Part shown: positions 11,640 to 21,304 of the stretch, piece by piece | Numbering within the stretch: the stretch's first letter is position 1 | Layout of the letters: every line of letters starts with the position of its first letter | DNA from: Sepiola atlantica | Taxonomy: Eukaryota > Mollusca > Cephalopoda > Sepiida > Sepiolidae | DNA length: 64,000 bases | Direction of reading: 5' to 3' | NCBI GenBank assembly: GCA_963556195.1 | Contig: OY744525.1 | Span: forward strand, 25,827,913 to 25,891,912 | Program-made: the position numbers and the translations under genes | The notes under the pieces: model-generated | What the model was told of the DNA's origin: nothing | The model's input: only the letters and a program-made list of their open reading frames with translations | Database searches by the model: none

Positions 11640-11945
11640 TGTTGGATAATGGCCCTGTGGGGCCGGGCGCATCTTGAAGTGGGCGTATGTGTGAGGGATC
11701 GTTTGGTTTGGCTTGCGCGATTTAGTGGGGGGCGAACCTGTACAACCAAGTGCAAAATAAACTGGTTCTCACAGTTGGAGCTCACAAGCGTTGACAGGGC
11801 CACCACGTTGACGAGACCTCGGGTCAAGGGTCAAGGTGCAACTGCGCATGGGGGTTCTGTGACGTCACGGGATTTTGTGTGGGAAACAGAGTTTAGAGTC
11901 TGGGTTTTGGAAGCAGGTCGAATAGACGATTTCTCTATGTAGTCA
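11640..11945. other. GC-richer segment with a 113-codon open frame
   Basis: Clearly higher in G+C and CpG than its surroundings, with a TGACGTCACGGG palindrome at 11857-11868. An open frame at 11601-11942 (+) encodes a W/R-rich sequence (LWGRAHLEVGVCVRDRLVWL) that I do not recognise; composition alone could produce it. It could be a decayed element, a regulatory island or part of the LTR remnant that ends at 14030. Confidence 0.3.
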
Positions 11946-12301
11946 TCAAATGATTAGGGGAATTAAATTCCCTAAGAGAATACAGGCATGAGATTCCTTC
12001 TTCCCCCCTCCTCGAATGGCTAAGGACTTAAGCTAGGAATTAACTACGATAGAGTAGTAATTTGGTCTCTCTCTTAACGTTGGTGAAACATCTCCCAGAT
12101 CGACATGGTAGACTGAAGCCTGAAATAAACCAATCAAAGTTGAAAATATTGTTTGTCTCATGAAGCGTAGTATGAAGCTTTTGGTTGTAGCGGCGATGTT
12201 CACGGCAGTACAGAAGAGAAGAAAGAAGACAACAACTAGACGACATCCCTCCACGCGACGAGGAAAGAGAGAAGGTACGAGAAATTAAAAGGTATGCAAC
12301 A
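11946..12301. other. Unassigned sequence flanking the mariner
   Basis: Mixed composition with short open frames on the minus strand but no family match. The mariner at 12304 inserted at a TA here, splitting GCAACA from TGCCTTTTT. Confidence 0.4.
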
Positions 12302-12303
12302 TA

Positions 12304-13560
12304 CAGGGTCGGGCAGATAAATTAGAACTAATTTAAAATGCTAATAACTTTTTTATTTTTGATCATATGATTACGTTTTTTTTACTACGGATCCTTAAAC
12401 ACTTTATTGCAAGATAGCATAATTATATTTACTCAAATTTGTTTTAATATCGAGAAATTAGCACGAAGAATAACTATATGCGAAATGAGACGGACATTAT
12501 TAAGAGCACTGGCTATGCAAACACGACTGTCTATCGGGTTGTGGCTAATTTCGATGCCGAGTGTAAGGTTGAGAGAAGTCGGCACAGTACTCGTAGTGAT
12601 CGAAAGCGCACAAAAACTTTCCTGGTGGGACTAAAAAGGTCGATAAAGGCAGACCCAAGTCAGTCGATGTCGAAACTCGCAAAAAGCACAATGTGAGTCG
12701 CAGAACTATCAGCAGAGCAATCAACGAAGACCTTGGGATGAAGTCCTACGTTAGGAGACGCTGTAATCTCCTCACTGCCCGTTCAAAAGCTATCAGAGTT
12801 GAAAGATGTCCCAAGCTTATCAACCATCTGAAACACAAAGGAGGACATTTTTGTTGATGAGAAAAAGTTCATCATGGATGAGATTCCAAATCGCCAGAAC
12901 ACTTGAGTTATTGCCTGTGACCCTTCAGAAGTTCCTCCTGTGATGCAGAGCAAAAATCCTGCTTCTGTGATGGTTTTTGCAGCCGTGGCAAGTGATGGAA
13001 AGGCGATGCCTCCTCATTTCATCGAAGCGGGTCTTAAAATCAACACAGCGGAGTATTTGAACATTCTTAATAATGTTTTATTGCCTTGGATCCGTAGAAA
13101 CTACGGCCCTACGAAAGTCATGCTCATCCAAGACTTGGAACCAGCGCATGGATCAAAGAAAGTCCAAGATTTTATGAAGGAGAATTTTCCCTTGTTTGTT
13201 CCGAAGGATATTTGGCCCAGCAGCTCTCCAGATCTAAATGTTTGCAACTATTATCTATTTGGCGTCGTCGAGGGACAGATTAATGTCAATCCACACCCAA
13301 ATATAAACTCATTGAAGACAGTCATTCAACGAGCATTTCGCAATCTCGATCCCAATAAAATAAAGAGGAGCTGTTCACGGTTTCGTCAAAGAATCTCCAA
13401 AATAATTGATGAAAAGGGTGTTCATATTGAATAATTTTGTTCAATAGAGTGTAATAATTAAATAGATAAATGTTAAAATGATATCTTTCCATATTTAATC
13501 CTTTCAATTATGAATTTTGTAAAAATAAAAAAAAAGTACCAATTTAGCTGCCCGACCCTG
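12304..13560 (+). mobile_element. DD37D mariner-like (maT-type) transposon
   Basis: 1257 bp bounded by inverted repeats beginning CAGGGTCGGGCAG and ending CTGCCCGACCCTG (about 25 bp, imperfect inside). TA lies on both sides (12302-12303, 13561-13562), the Tc1/mariner target duplication. One degenerate transposase gene fills the interior on the plus strand. TIR length and element size fit a complete but inactive copy. Confidence 0.95.
12478..13434 (+). pseudogene. mariner transposase, inactive
   Basis: Cut-and-paste transposase. An N-terminal helix-turn-helix region (SQSMSKLAKKHNVSRRTISR type, read across a frame change near 12690) leads to YVRRRCNLLT and then the DDE/D domain. The first aspartate is in FVDEKKF (about 12855). 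The second is in MLIQDLEPAH, residue 65 of the frame opening at 12940, where QDGAPAH is usual. The third position, 37 residues further on in SSPDLNVCNYYLFG, is asparagine (codon AAC 13246-13248) where the DD37D family has aspartate. There is also a TGA within the core near 12904 and at least two frameshifts. Function is therefore lost. Confidence 0.9.
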
Positions 13561-13595
13561 TATGCCTTTTTGCTGTTAAAAATGACCAGTTGTTT

Positions 13596-13675
13596 AAGCG
13601 AGAACTGCCACGACCCATTCCGGGACGGGTATACAAAGCGAGAACTGCTACGGCGCATTCCGGGACGGCTATGCA
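13596..13675. repeat. Two-copy 40-bp tandem repeat
   Basis: AAGCGAGAACTGC...CATTCCGGGACGG occurs twice with a 40-base period (start 13596 and 13636). Confidence 0.85.
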
Positions 13676-14030
13676 ACACCAGTAATAAATTTGTACAGCC
13701 TACATGTATTTTCACCTTCGTTCGTTCACGTGATTTAAAGACCGTATTTTGCTTGTATACTAGTTATTATTCTAATATAAATAACTCTACGCCTTATTTC
13801 CAATACCAAATATTTTTCCCACTTGTTTCCAAGTTTATGTGTTAATTCTGCATGTTTAAATTTATATAAAACCTTATATTGTTTATGTCTGCTCGTTTGT
13901 ATTCTCTTATTGCTTCTGTATTTAAATAACCTAAAGATTTATCTCTACAAGGTCTTATACCCGACCCCCCCCTCTTTTGAACACACCACATTTGGTCATC
14001 CCTGTTGAATTGGTGACTCTCTCATTAAAC
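13676..14030 (+). repeat. Probable LTR remnant (Ty3/gypsy)
   Basis: AT-rich sequence directly upstream of a perfect tRNA-Trp primer-binding site, with AATAAA-like signals (13683-13688). Only the downstream boundary (about 14030) is set; the upstream end may lie further left, beyond the mariner. No matching second LTR and no pol are seen. Confidence 0.45.
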
Positions 14031-14050
14031 TGGTGACCCCGACGTGATTT
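14031..14050 (+). promoter_or_regulatory. Primer-binding site matching tRNA-Trp
   Basis: TGGTGACCCCGACGTGATTT complements the 3' 20 bases of animal tRNA-Trp including CCA. tRNA-Trp is the primer of CsRn1-type Ty3/gypsy elements, which supports an LTR remnant here. Confidence 0.75.
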
Positions 14051-14505
14051 GTTTTTATTCTGATAAAACTTTTGCTGATTAAAAAGAATAAGTTTTAATT
14101 GTTCTTAGTAGAATTCAAAGTTAAGCACCCCTTCCCACACTCCCCCATTGAGTTGACATGAAGAAAGGGGAATATTTGAGAAACCCTGTATGGACGGATA
14201 AGTAATTGAGTCAGTGATTGAAAACAAAATCGATACCAATGATTAAATAATGTGATTGGATTGAAATTGGGGTCTGTACAGTTGAGCAGGTAATTATGGT
14301 GCGAGAAAAGGTCGCATTGTAGATTTGAGCTTTCTTTAGCGGACGGGAAAAGCAATCTCGTCTTGGATTCCAAGGTGCATCAAGATCATTTGATTCAAGT
14401 AAAAATATTAAATCTAATTATCGATGTGTTAATAAACAAGATCTCGTGTGTCTGTGTTTTTCGTCTATACGTAACTATGATAAATACGCATAGAATTATT
14501 TTTGA
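14051..14505. other. Unassigned sequence
   Basis: Short open frames on both strands, no match. May include internal DNA of the LTR remnant. Confidence 0.35.
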
Positions 14506-14509
14506 TATA

Positions 14510-15005
14510 CTACTAGCAGGAAGACCCGACGTTGTTCGGGATTGAATGAGGATCACTACCATGTACGTTTTCACTCTGCTCATAACACAATATTACTTTC
14601 TTTGTTTTTATTGCCCCCTCTTCCTGTTTCGCCCCCTAATATAGTCGCAAGAAGTTGAAATGTTGAAAAACTCTCTGAATTAGTGTCTTATAGATATGGT
14701 TTAAATTTCATTAAAATCGGAAATATGTATTTGAAGTTTAGAGGTGGGGGCATATAGATATTCGGCATATAGAGGGTAACGTAGAGATTCGGGACCATTT
14801 CCATTGTCTTCCCCGGACAATTTTATACATATGATATAAATTTCATAAAAATAATATATATCTGAAGTTTTAAGGTGGTCATATCCCCATAGCCTCATTA
14901 GAATGCACTTAGAGATTCGGGAACACTTCCATTGTCTTCCCCGGTAAATTTTATATAAGAAAACACTTTTAGATTTTATGAAGATTCTCTAATCTTTCTT
15001 TCTAT
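14510..15005 (+). repeat. Dispersed repeat starting CTAGCAGGAAGACCCGACGTTG
   Basis: Head resembles the AGC...CCCGGCGTTGCCCGGG-type ends at 15067 and 48930. Inside there is a ~125-bp direct duplication: AGAGATTCGGGACCATTTCC / TTGTCTTCCCCGG at about 14780 recurs at about 14910. Class unknown, possibly an RTE-related tail. Confidence 0.5.
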
Positions 15006-15039
15006 CAGGGAACACACGAACATCGCATACAGAGACATT

Positions 15040-15067
15040 GAGTTTTATATATATATATATATATATA
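15040..15067. repeat. (TA)n microsatellite
   Basis: About 14 TA units leading directly into the next dispersed repeat. Confidence 0.95.
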
Positions 15068-16235
15068 CTAGCAGAGCTACTCGGTGTTGCCTAGGTTAGA
15101 GTGTGGGATAGCATCACATGCGACATCATGGTAGGGAGAGTTTACTTTAACAGCAACCTTGATGCTGTCAGCTAGATATCTTACTCACCGAGCTATTCAG
15201 ATATATGTTTATACTCTTAAACTAACGCTAATAAATAGATTAATTTCATTTTGTAACATGTTTGAAAATTGTCATTAGCTTCTTTAAGGGGCAGCCAGAG
15301 ACGCAAAAATACTTCCATTATGTTCACATGCAACTTGTGCATGTGAATACAATTATATTGAAAGTACATGTCCGAGTATGTCTTCGTTTTTAGGGACAGA
15401 CATGCACAGACAGAGAGTCAGGTTCATTTTATATTCCAATAACAATGTTTTTATTTTATTATTTTTATTTTTATTTTTTTCACATTTCCAAAAAACATAA
15501 CATTTCTGCGAGATGTATTTTTTTACGGTCCGTTTCATTCGCCGTGAGTCAAACAACATTTTTATGTCAATATCGTCCTGCAACATCAGAAAAATTCACA
15601 AAGAGTAAAAAGTTCTTGGATTAAAATGTCTTGAAAAAACCTATACTATACAGTGATTCATTTTTGGGCGAAACCAAATTTAAAAAAAAAAAAAAAAAGA
15701 GCAAACTAACATTTATTCTGCAAACTGAACAACTTTGCACCACTTTTATGTCCCCTTACGAAAATTGAAATCAAGATAAAATGATACTAAACCTAATGTC
15801 TAGAATCTTTATTTTAATTTTGATCAAGATCCATTATATGATTTTGATTCTAGAAAATGTCCTAAATTTAAGGCTTAAGCTGAAGGGATCTTTAGAAAAA
15901 TTGAAATTCAGGGAAAACAGTTTTCAGTGGAGGGGTTGTGTCCCAGAGGATCATCTTAATATTATCAAAATTTGCTGAAATTTTGGGAATAGACATCATT
16001 TTTGGTCATTTACATATGGTTTAAATTTCATTTGAATCTAAGGGAAAACAGTTTTCAGTGTGTGTGTGGGGGGGGGGGGAGGACCCCCAGCATTGAAGTT
16101 ATATATTTCTTATATAGCCTATGACCTTCACTGCCAATTTTCAAGCAATTCTGTCCAGCAGTTTGGGTGAACATAAGACACAAAGATCAGGCGGGCACAC
16201 ATACAGACAAAGTTACTATTTTATATATATATAGA
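15068..16235 (+). repeat. Long dispersed repeat, GTTGCC head to TATATATAG tail
   Basis: Starts CTAGCAGAGCTACTCGGTGTTGCC after a TA run. Ends with GGCGGGCACACATACAGACAAAGTTAC and TATATATATAG, a common arrangement for animal retroposon tails. The interior (15240-16100) has no sustained coding frame. The unit may be more than one element. Confidence 0.45.
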
Positions 16236-16504
16236 AGATATAAGATATATAGGATTAATCGAATACTTATTGAAATACAAAAATAAAATCAGGGAAAACT
16301 AAAGCAAATTTAAAAGAAACTGTAAGTATGACTATTTAGAATTATTTTTGTAAGCTGTCATTATGTGTGCACCTGAGCAACGCTGAGTAAATACAGCTAG
16401 TCATTGATAAAATGTAGAAATACATTTGAAATAAATTTCTAACAAAGATTTAAGAGGTTGGATGATTGGTCCAAACCCCTTGTTATCTAAGAACTCGCAA
16501 TTTA

Positions 16505-16900
16505 TCAAGGCCAAAAGCCACTCGAGGATAAGGGTTAATTAGATGATTAGATTTTCAATTGAATGATGAAGAATATTATGAGAGGATTGAAAATAATGAA
16601 TGAAATGGAAAACAATTGAATTCTTATAAGGACGGTTTATTAAAAGTATTTGTTGACATTGGATTTGAAAACGACCATGTTGTTGTTTGCTGTAGGGAAC
16701 TAATCCCATGGTAATGGGCTCCACAGATGGAAAGTTCTTGAAAAGAAACTTCATGGAATTTTCGTTTGATGCCAGGCACACGGAGGAAGAAAGGAAACTT
16801 CTTTGCAGTTGTGGTAAAAAGACGAGCCCTTGCTGTGAATCTCATACAAGAAGGAACCAGAGATTAGAGCGCAGTCGAGCACTTTCCATGGAAATAACGA
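16505..16900 (-). pseudogene. LINE 3' end relic (family B)
   Basis: Tail CAAGGCCAAAAGCCACTCGA at 16508, then minus-strand coding relic: LFTTTAKKFPFFLRVPGIKRKFHE and a decayed SF-P/W/LP block ending near the tail. Same family as 7130-7470. Confidence 0.7.
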
Positions 16901-16929
16901 TATGGCATAATTACCATACATTTCGTAAG

Positions 16930-17095
16930 AAATAAACACCTGCGTTATTTGGATTATTCGGACTGCTATTTTCACCTTAGTTGTCATTGTCACAACGTTT
17001 CGGCCGATGTAACCTCTGATCTTCTTCAGGTGTATCTTTTCGAACTTGGGAATCTTCTCATAAAATTTGAGAAACTGAACGCTTTATTTAATCTT
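16930..17095 (+). repeat. Dispersed repeat E (CAACGTTTCGGCC), copy 1
   Basis: Ordered phrases ATTATTCGGACTGCTATTTTC, ACAACGTTTCGGCCGATGTAACC, CTTCTTCAGGTG and TTTTCGAACTTG recur inverted at 18330-18540, in shortened form at 42133-42254 and as a fragment at 37055-37090. GAAACGTTG plus a GAAGA/CAGG block is typical of several animal retroelement ends; Penelope-like origin is possible but unproven. Confidence 0.55.
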
Positions 17096-17404
17096 AAAAG
17101 TAAGTCGAGATCGGAAAAAAGCCATAATACGTGGAGAAATTGAAAACTGTGTATGACTGACCCTGACCATATATGGGGGTGGGTGGGAAAGAAACATCAT
17201 CTACTCTTGTGGGACAAAGTAAAAATTATATAGAGTTAAACAGTGGAGAGCAAGACGTATCAAGGCAGCAGCAATTGTGCATATGTCGGGCGACAATGTC
17301 CTCCTAAATAGACCTAGTATAGAATTGAATACAATATCAGAAACAATAATATATATAGAACACCGGTAAAAAAATTGTAATGGTTTTAAAATAAAATACT
17401 AGTA

Positions 17405-17406
<2 letters not shown>
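17096..17406. other. Unassigned sequence
   Basis: No recognised feature apart from short G-rich runs. Confidence 0.4.
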
Positions 17407-17449
<43 letters not shown>

Positions 17450-17450
17450 T
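17407..17450. repeat. (ATT)n microsatellite
   Basis: About 14 units of ATT. Confidence 0.95.
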
Positions 17451-17800
17451 GTACTTATAAGGAGTTCTCACACTGGTCATTATCAGTGTTTGCTCACCGA
17501 CAATAATCGGTGGTATTCTCTGGAGTCTGAGTGACAACAAGTCTCCCCAGATTTCCAGTATTCTCCACCTCTTTTCTATAACCACCGCAAATAATCTTGT
17601 GGTATTGCAACAGCCGCTTACCATTGATGTCTTGCTGGTAAGGACCATTGATCTGCTTTGGAATTTGAGCGGAAGCCTCCCCAAGGTTCCAGGACTCCCC
17701 ACACTCTTCCAGTGGAGGTCTGGTTTGTGCTGTCTCACCTCGGTCTTCTCATTCTCCTTGACCCTCTACAAATATTTTGTGTTGTGTCAGCCTAAGCCGG
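17451..17800. other. Moderate-GC stretch with a 97-codon open frame
   Basis: Open frame on the minus strand at 17445-17738 (HKPDLHWKSVGSPGTLGRLP). Less AT-rich than its flanks. I cannot place it; it may be a retroposon body. Followed by T and A homopolymers (17807-17840) and a G-run region. Confidence 0.3.
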
Positions 17801-17945
17801 CACCTTTTTTTTTTTTTTTTATTTAAAAAAAAAAAAAAATATTGGGTGGGGGGGGGGAGAGGGGGGAGGAGAACTGATGGTGTTTCTTACAATTTCTGTT
17901 ATTATTATGATGATTATTATTATTGTTATTATTATTATTATTTTC
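17801..17945. repeat. Simple-sequence cluster
   Basis: Poly-T, poly-A, G-rich runs (17843-17872) and TTATTA-type triplets packed together. Confidence 0.85.
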
Positions 17946-18214
17946 CTTTTTCGTCTTCTTGTCTTATGCTGAAGTTAGACGTTTTGCGAATGACTTCAAC
18001 TTTTCTTATCCGTTGCCATTTCGTTTGTGCTATCCACCAGGGTCAGGTCGTCATCAACTGATCCCTTCCATGTCTTAAGTGACCAACCACATGGCTTTGG
18101 GTCATCGACGTCAATGTGGGACACATTTTGGAGCGTTTCGGATGATTGACAACTGATATCTATAGAAATAAATAGTGATACCACGCATCTAGATAGACCC
18201 CCAAATTCATACTA

Positions 18215-18325
18215 GAATTGTCTACATCGACATGCAACGTAATGGTTAAAGGTGTTGATTAACAGTTAGTTATCAGAGGTTGAAGGTTCAATCCTTACTG
18301 TAGACGATAACTGAGAATAACATAA
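18215..18325 (+). mobile_element. tRNA-like SINE head
   Basis: A-box-like TGGTTAAAGGTG at 18243-18254 and a perfect B box GGTTCAATCC at 18285-18294, spaced as in a pol III promoter. It does not fold as a complete tRNA and is followed by AT-rich sequence, so I read it as a retroposon head rather than a tRNA gene. Confidence 0.55.
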
Positions 18326-18329
18326 ATTA

Positions 18330-18540
18330 ACACTTCTACCTGGTCATAGGTGATGGAATAGGATTAAATAATATGTTCAATTCAAAATTCCATACAAGTT
18401 TTCGAGTTCGACATGTAGATTCTACAAAGTTCGAAAAGATGTACCAACAAATGGAGATTACATCGGCGAAAATATTATGAATGCAACAAATATGAGAATA
18501 GTAGTCCAAATAGTCTAAATTATTAATCCTCATCTAAAAA
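18330..18540 (-). repeat. Dispersed repeat E, copy 2 (inverted)
   Basis: Reverse complement follows the same order as 16930-17095: GACTACTATTCTCAT, CGCCGATGTAATCTCC and TTTTCGAACTTTG. Confidence 0.55.
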
Positions 18541-19505
18541 ATTCCGAAAAATAAAGAAAATAAGTTTTAATTTTCTCAATATCTTTTTTTCCATACTTGA
18601 TGATTCACTTTGTAATCGATTTTACTATAGGGGCCATTGGAATATATCCCCTATTTCACCCAAATTTTGGATATAATTGATCTTAAATTGCATTTATGTC
18701 CTAAAATAAAATTCTAATTTACTTTATAAAGTTTTCAGAATGTAGCTTTAATTCAATGTTTTTAATCGCAGGTGGTCATATTTTTTGTTACACAAAAAAA
18801 AAAGCAAATTGTTTGACACAAAAGGTAATGTTTAACAAAATTTAACAAATTTATAAGTCGAGAACGAGTCTATGGGCACATAACTCATGTTCACAACTTT
18901 CTATTTAAGCATAGGGATAGATTTAAAAGGGAAACTAAAGGTAAAACATTATTTTATAATTTTGGGGGTTGAACATTTTTCAAATAAAATTTGTAAACAT
19001 GACCATATTTTTAATTATTTTTCTCTAAGCCCTCGACATGACAATATGTTTCTTTATATAGGCAACGACTGATAAATCCAGATTTTTGTTAATAAAGATA
19101 TACAAAGTTTATGATAGAACATGTATAAAAGTGATGATAATTCCAATAAGAACAAATTAAAACATAGAATGCAGTAAACATGGGTAAGCAATCAATTAGT
19201 ATCTCGACATAAAACTATTGTGGGAGACTAAAGATTTCATGTTCCTAAGGTCTTTTCCTTTAAGAGGCCCCATTATTACAGCCCTACTCCATAACATGGA
19301 GGGTTATGGCTCCCATATAGATAGGATATAATTCTAGTCAAGCTTAGGTAATCAACGTTTGTTTCCCTGACGCTTTTTCGTATATATTTTAATCATACAA
19401 AATACATGTTAAAATATTCCTCGGTTTTGGGAAAAGATCAAATACATGTTATAATATTCCTCAGTTCTGAGAAAACTTCAATTTTAGTTTTTCTAACGAG
19501 CCGCA
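18541..19505. other. Unassigned AT-rich sequence
   Basis: Nothing recognised; one short direct repeat (AATACATGTTAWAATATTCCTC at about 19400 and 19440). Confidence 0.4.
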
Positions 19506-19512
19506 TGATCTA

Positions 19513-19630
19513 TATATACGGCATAATCATGTTGACACACCGGTTCCTGTTAGATCACCGAAGTTAAGCGACATTGAGCCTGGCCAGTACTAGATGGGTG
19601 ACCATTTGGGAATACCAGGTGCTGTATGTG
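19513..19630 (+). ncRNA. 5S rRNA-derived sequence (pseudogene or SINE head)
   Basis: Nearly the whole 5S rRNA can be followed: CACCGGTTC, GATCACCGAAGTTAAGC (A-box region), CAGTACTAGATGGGTGACC and TGGGAATACCAGGTGCTGTA (C box). Internal control regions are largely kept, but substitutions in helices (for example CGACATTGAGCC, ACCATTTGGG) and the altered 5' end argue against a functional gene. It is a single copy here, not in a 5S cluster. The ~120 bases that follow (to about 19750) may be the body of a 5S-headed SINE. Confidence 0.8.
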
Positions 19631-19639
19631 GCCTGGAGA

Positions 19640-19883
19640 GGACATGACTCCACCAAGTTCTATCGTGCCCACTGAAAAGTTAGGACAGATAGTGTATCTA
19701 CATGACTTCCCGACGACGTCCCTTGACGTTATGGGATATGGATGGATGGAATTAGCCGCAATTTGTAATTAATTCATCGAGTGACCCATATCTTACTAAG
19801 TTTCTATCTATCACTCTCACTCTCTCTTACTGTATGTAGTTTGACCCTCGATTTTATTTTATATTATATCTATCACTATCGCT

Positions 19884-19956
<73 letters not shown>

Positions 19957-20840
19957 AGTTGAAAGTAATAAAGAAAAGAAAGAATCAAATATTGGAATTG
20001 TCCATTATAAACAAAAGGGAATATCACTAGTAATAGTAATATGATTAAACCCATAGTTGTAGAGAGAGCGGGAGGGGGGGATAATTTTGTATTTTGTATT
20101 TTTATCTTTTATATATTTAAGTAGCTTTGCCAACTCACTTTTTCCTGATACAAACAATCTAACCTGAGCTCAATGGGTGACCCAACGGTTAATATTTTCT
20201 AGTCTATTATAAACATGCTAAAGAAGACATTGTGTCTGTATATCATCGCCTTCTATTGCTAGAACAAAAGTGACACTTATTTTAACTAGTAATAGTATCT
20301 TATTTATTGTATGATCAGATACAAGGCCATGCCTGTGAGAGGATTACTATCTTAATCTTAACTGGATGCATTCCTTGACTCATCCATACATCTAACACCA
20401 TTCAGCATAATCACTTATCCACCTCGTTCACACTTTCAATCACCATAATACCACATTTACTGCTTGAACTAAATTACTTAAAATATCCCCAATGATATGA
20501 GTTCCTGTGCACAATTTTAATGATCAAGAATGGGATGAAAAATAAACAAAACAGAAAAATTTAATAAAATGAAATCAGGAGCAGATAATAAGTAAGGCCA
20601 TTTTAACATGCTATTGTTTTCTAGCCACTAGACTGAAAACAAGCAGGCTGATCTCTAGGTGGGAGTGGAATCTTAAGAAGGGAGAAAAATAATATAATTT
20701 TTATTTAAAACCTTTTAGTATATACACTGACATCAGTATTTACAACAGAGATGATGATATATTAATTTGCATAAATATGTTAACCATATATTTTTTATGT
20801 GTCCAAGGTGAGTTGTTTATGTAAGTTACTCTGTATTAAC
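19640..20840. other. Unassigned sequence with a microsatellite
   Basis: Contains (TGTC)n then (TC)n at 19886-19953. The rest is AT-rich without a recognised gene or element. Confidence 0.5.
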
Positions 20841-20843
20841 ATA

Positions 20844-21300
20844 CAGGGTGACCCATCAAAACATGCCACCCATGGAATCGTTAATAAAATTCACAATCCT
20901 TTATGCAATCTAAACATATTTTGTACAAAGAAACCTCAATCTATGTCTGACGTATGCACCAAGTTTCAATCAGGATTATCGCCATTCAATGATATTGGGG
21001 TGTACTAGAACAATCCCCAAACAATTGCAGAACTGAAGGTAGCCATCACTCAGCAGATCCGTGGCATAACAATGGAAGTGTATGTCAGGGTAATCAACAA
21101 CTTCGCTTGACGGCTCAAAGTCTGTCACCAGCATTTAGAACATGTCTTGTAAAATTTTAATTTTATCAGACGATTTCAAAGTTTGTAATCAAAGTAATGC
21201 TTCCAACCAAGACACTTAGTCCAGATGAGATTCCACTCAGAAAATGTATCCACAATTTAAAAGTCGCCATTTTGAAAAATTACCCCTGAATGCCTACAGT
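20844..21300 (+). pseudogene. Mariner-like transposon relic A (transposase C terminus)
   Basis: Starts ACAGGGTGACCCATCAAAAC. The shared non-coding block GTTAATAAAATTCACAATCC follows, then a transposase end reading NNPQTIAELKVAITQQIRG, RVINNF and HLEHVL with stops. The catalytic domain is missing. Relatives are at 23460, 33430 and 44290. Confidence 0.7.
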
Positions 21301-21304
21301 AATA

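Noticed and set aside
16990..17040. Hammerhead ribozyme on the minus strand (CTGAAGA...CGAAAC)
   Set aside because: CUGANGA and GAAA are present, but the closing pairs of stem II (A opposite C) and stem III do not form.
18243..18294. True tRNA gene
   Set aside because: A- and B-box-like motifs occur, but acceptor and anticodon stems do not pair.
19513..19630. Functional 5S rRNA gene
   Set aside because: Several substitutions disrupt helices and the 5' end differs; no T-run terminator directly after it and no neighbouring 5S copies.
19781..20044. Protein with SLSLSL / CLSVCLSV repeats
   Set aside because: Translation of the (TGTC)n(TC)n microsatellite.
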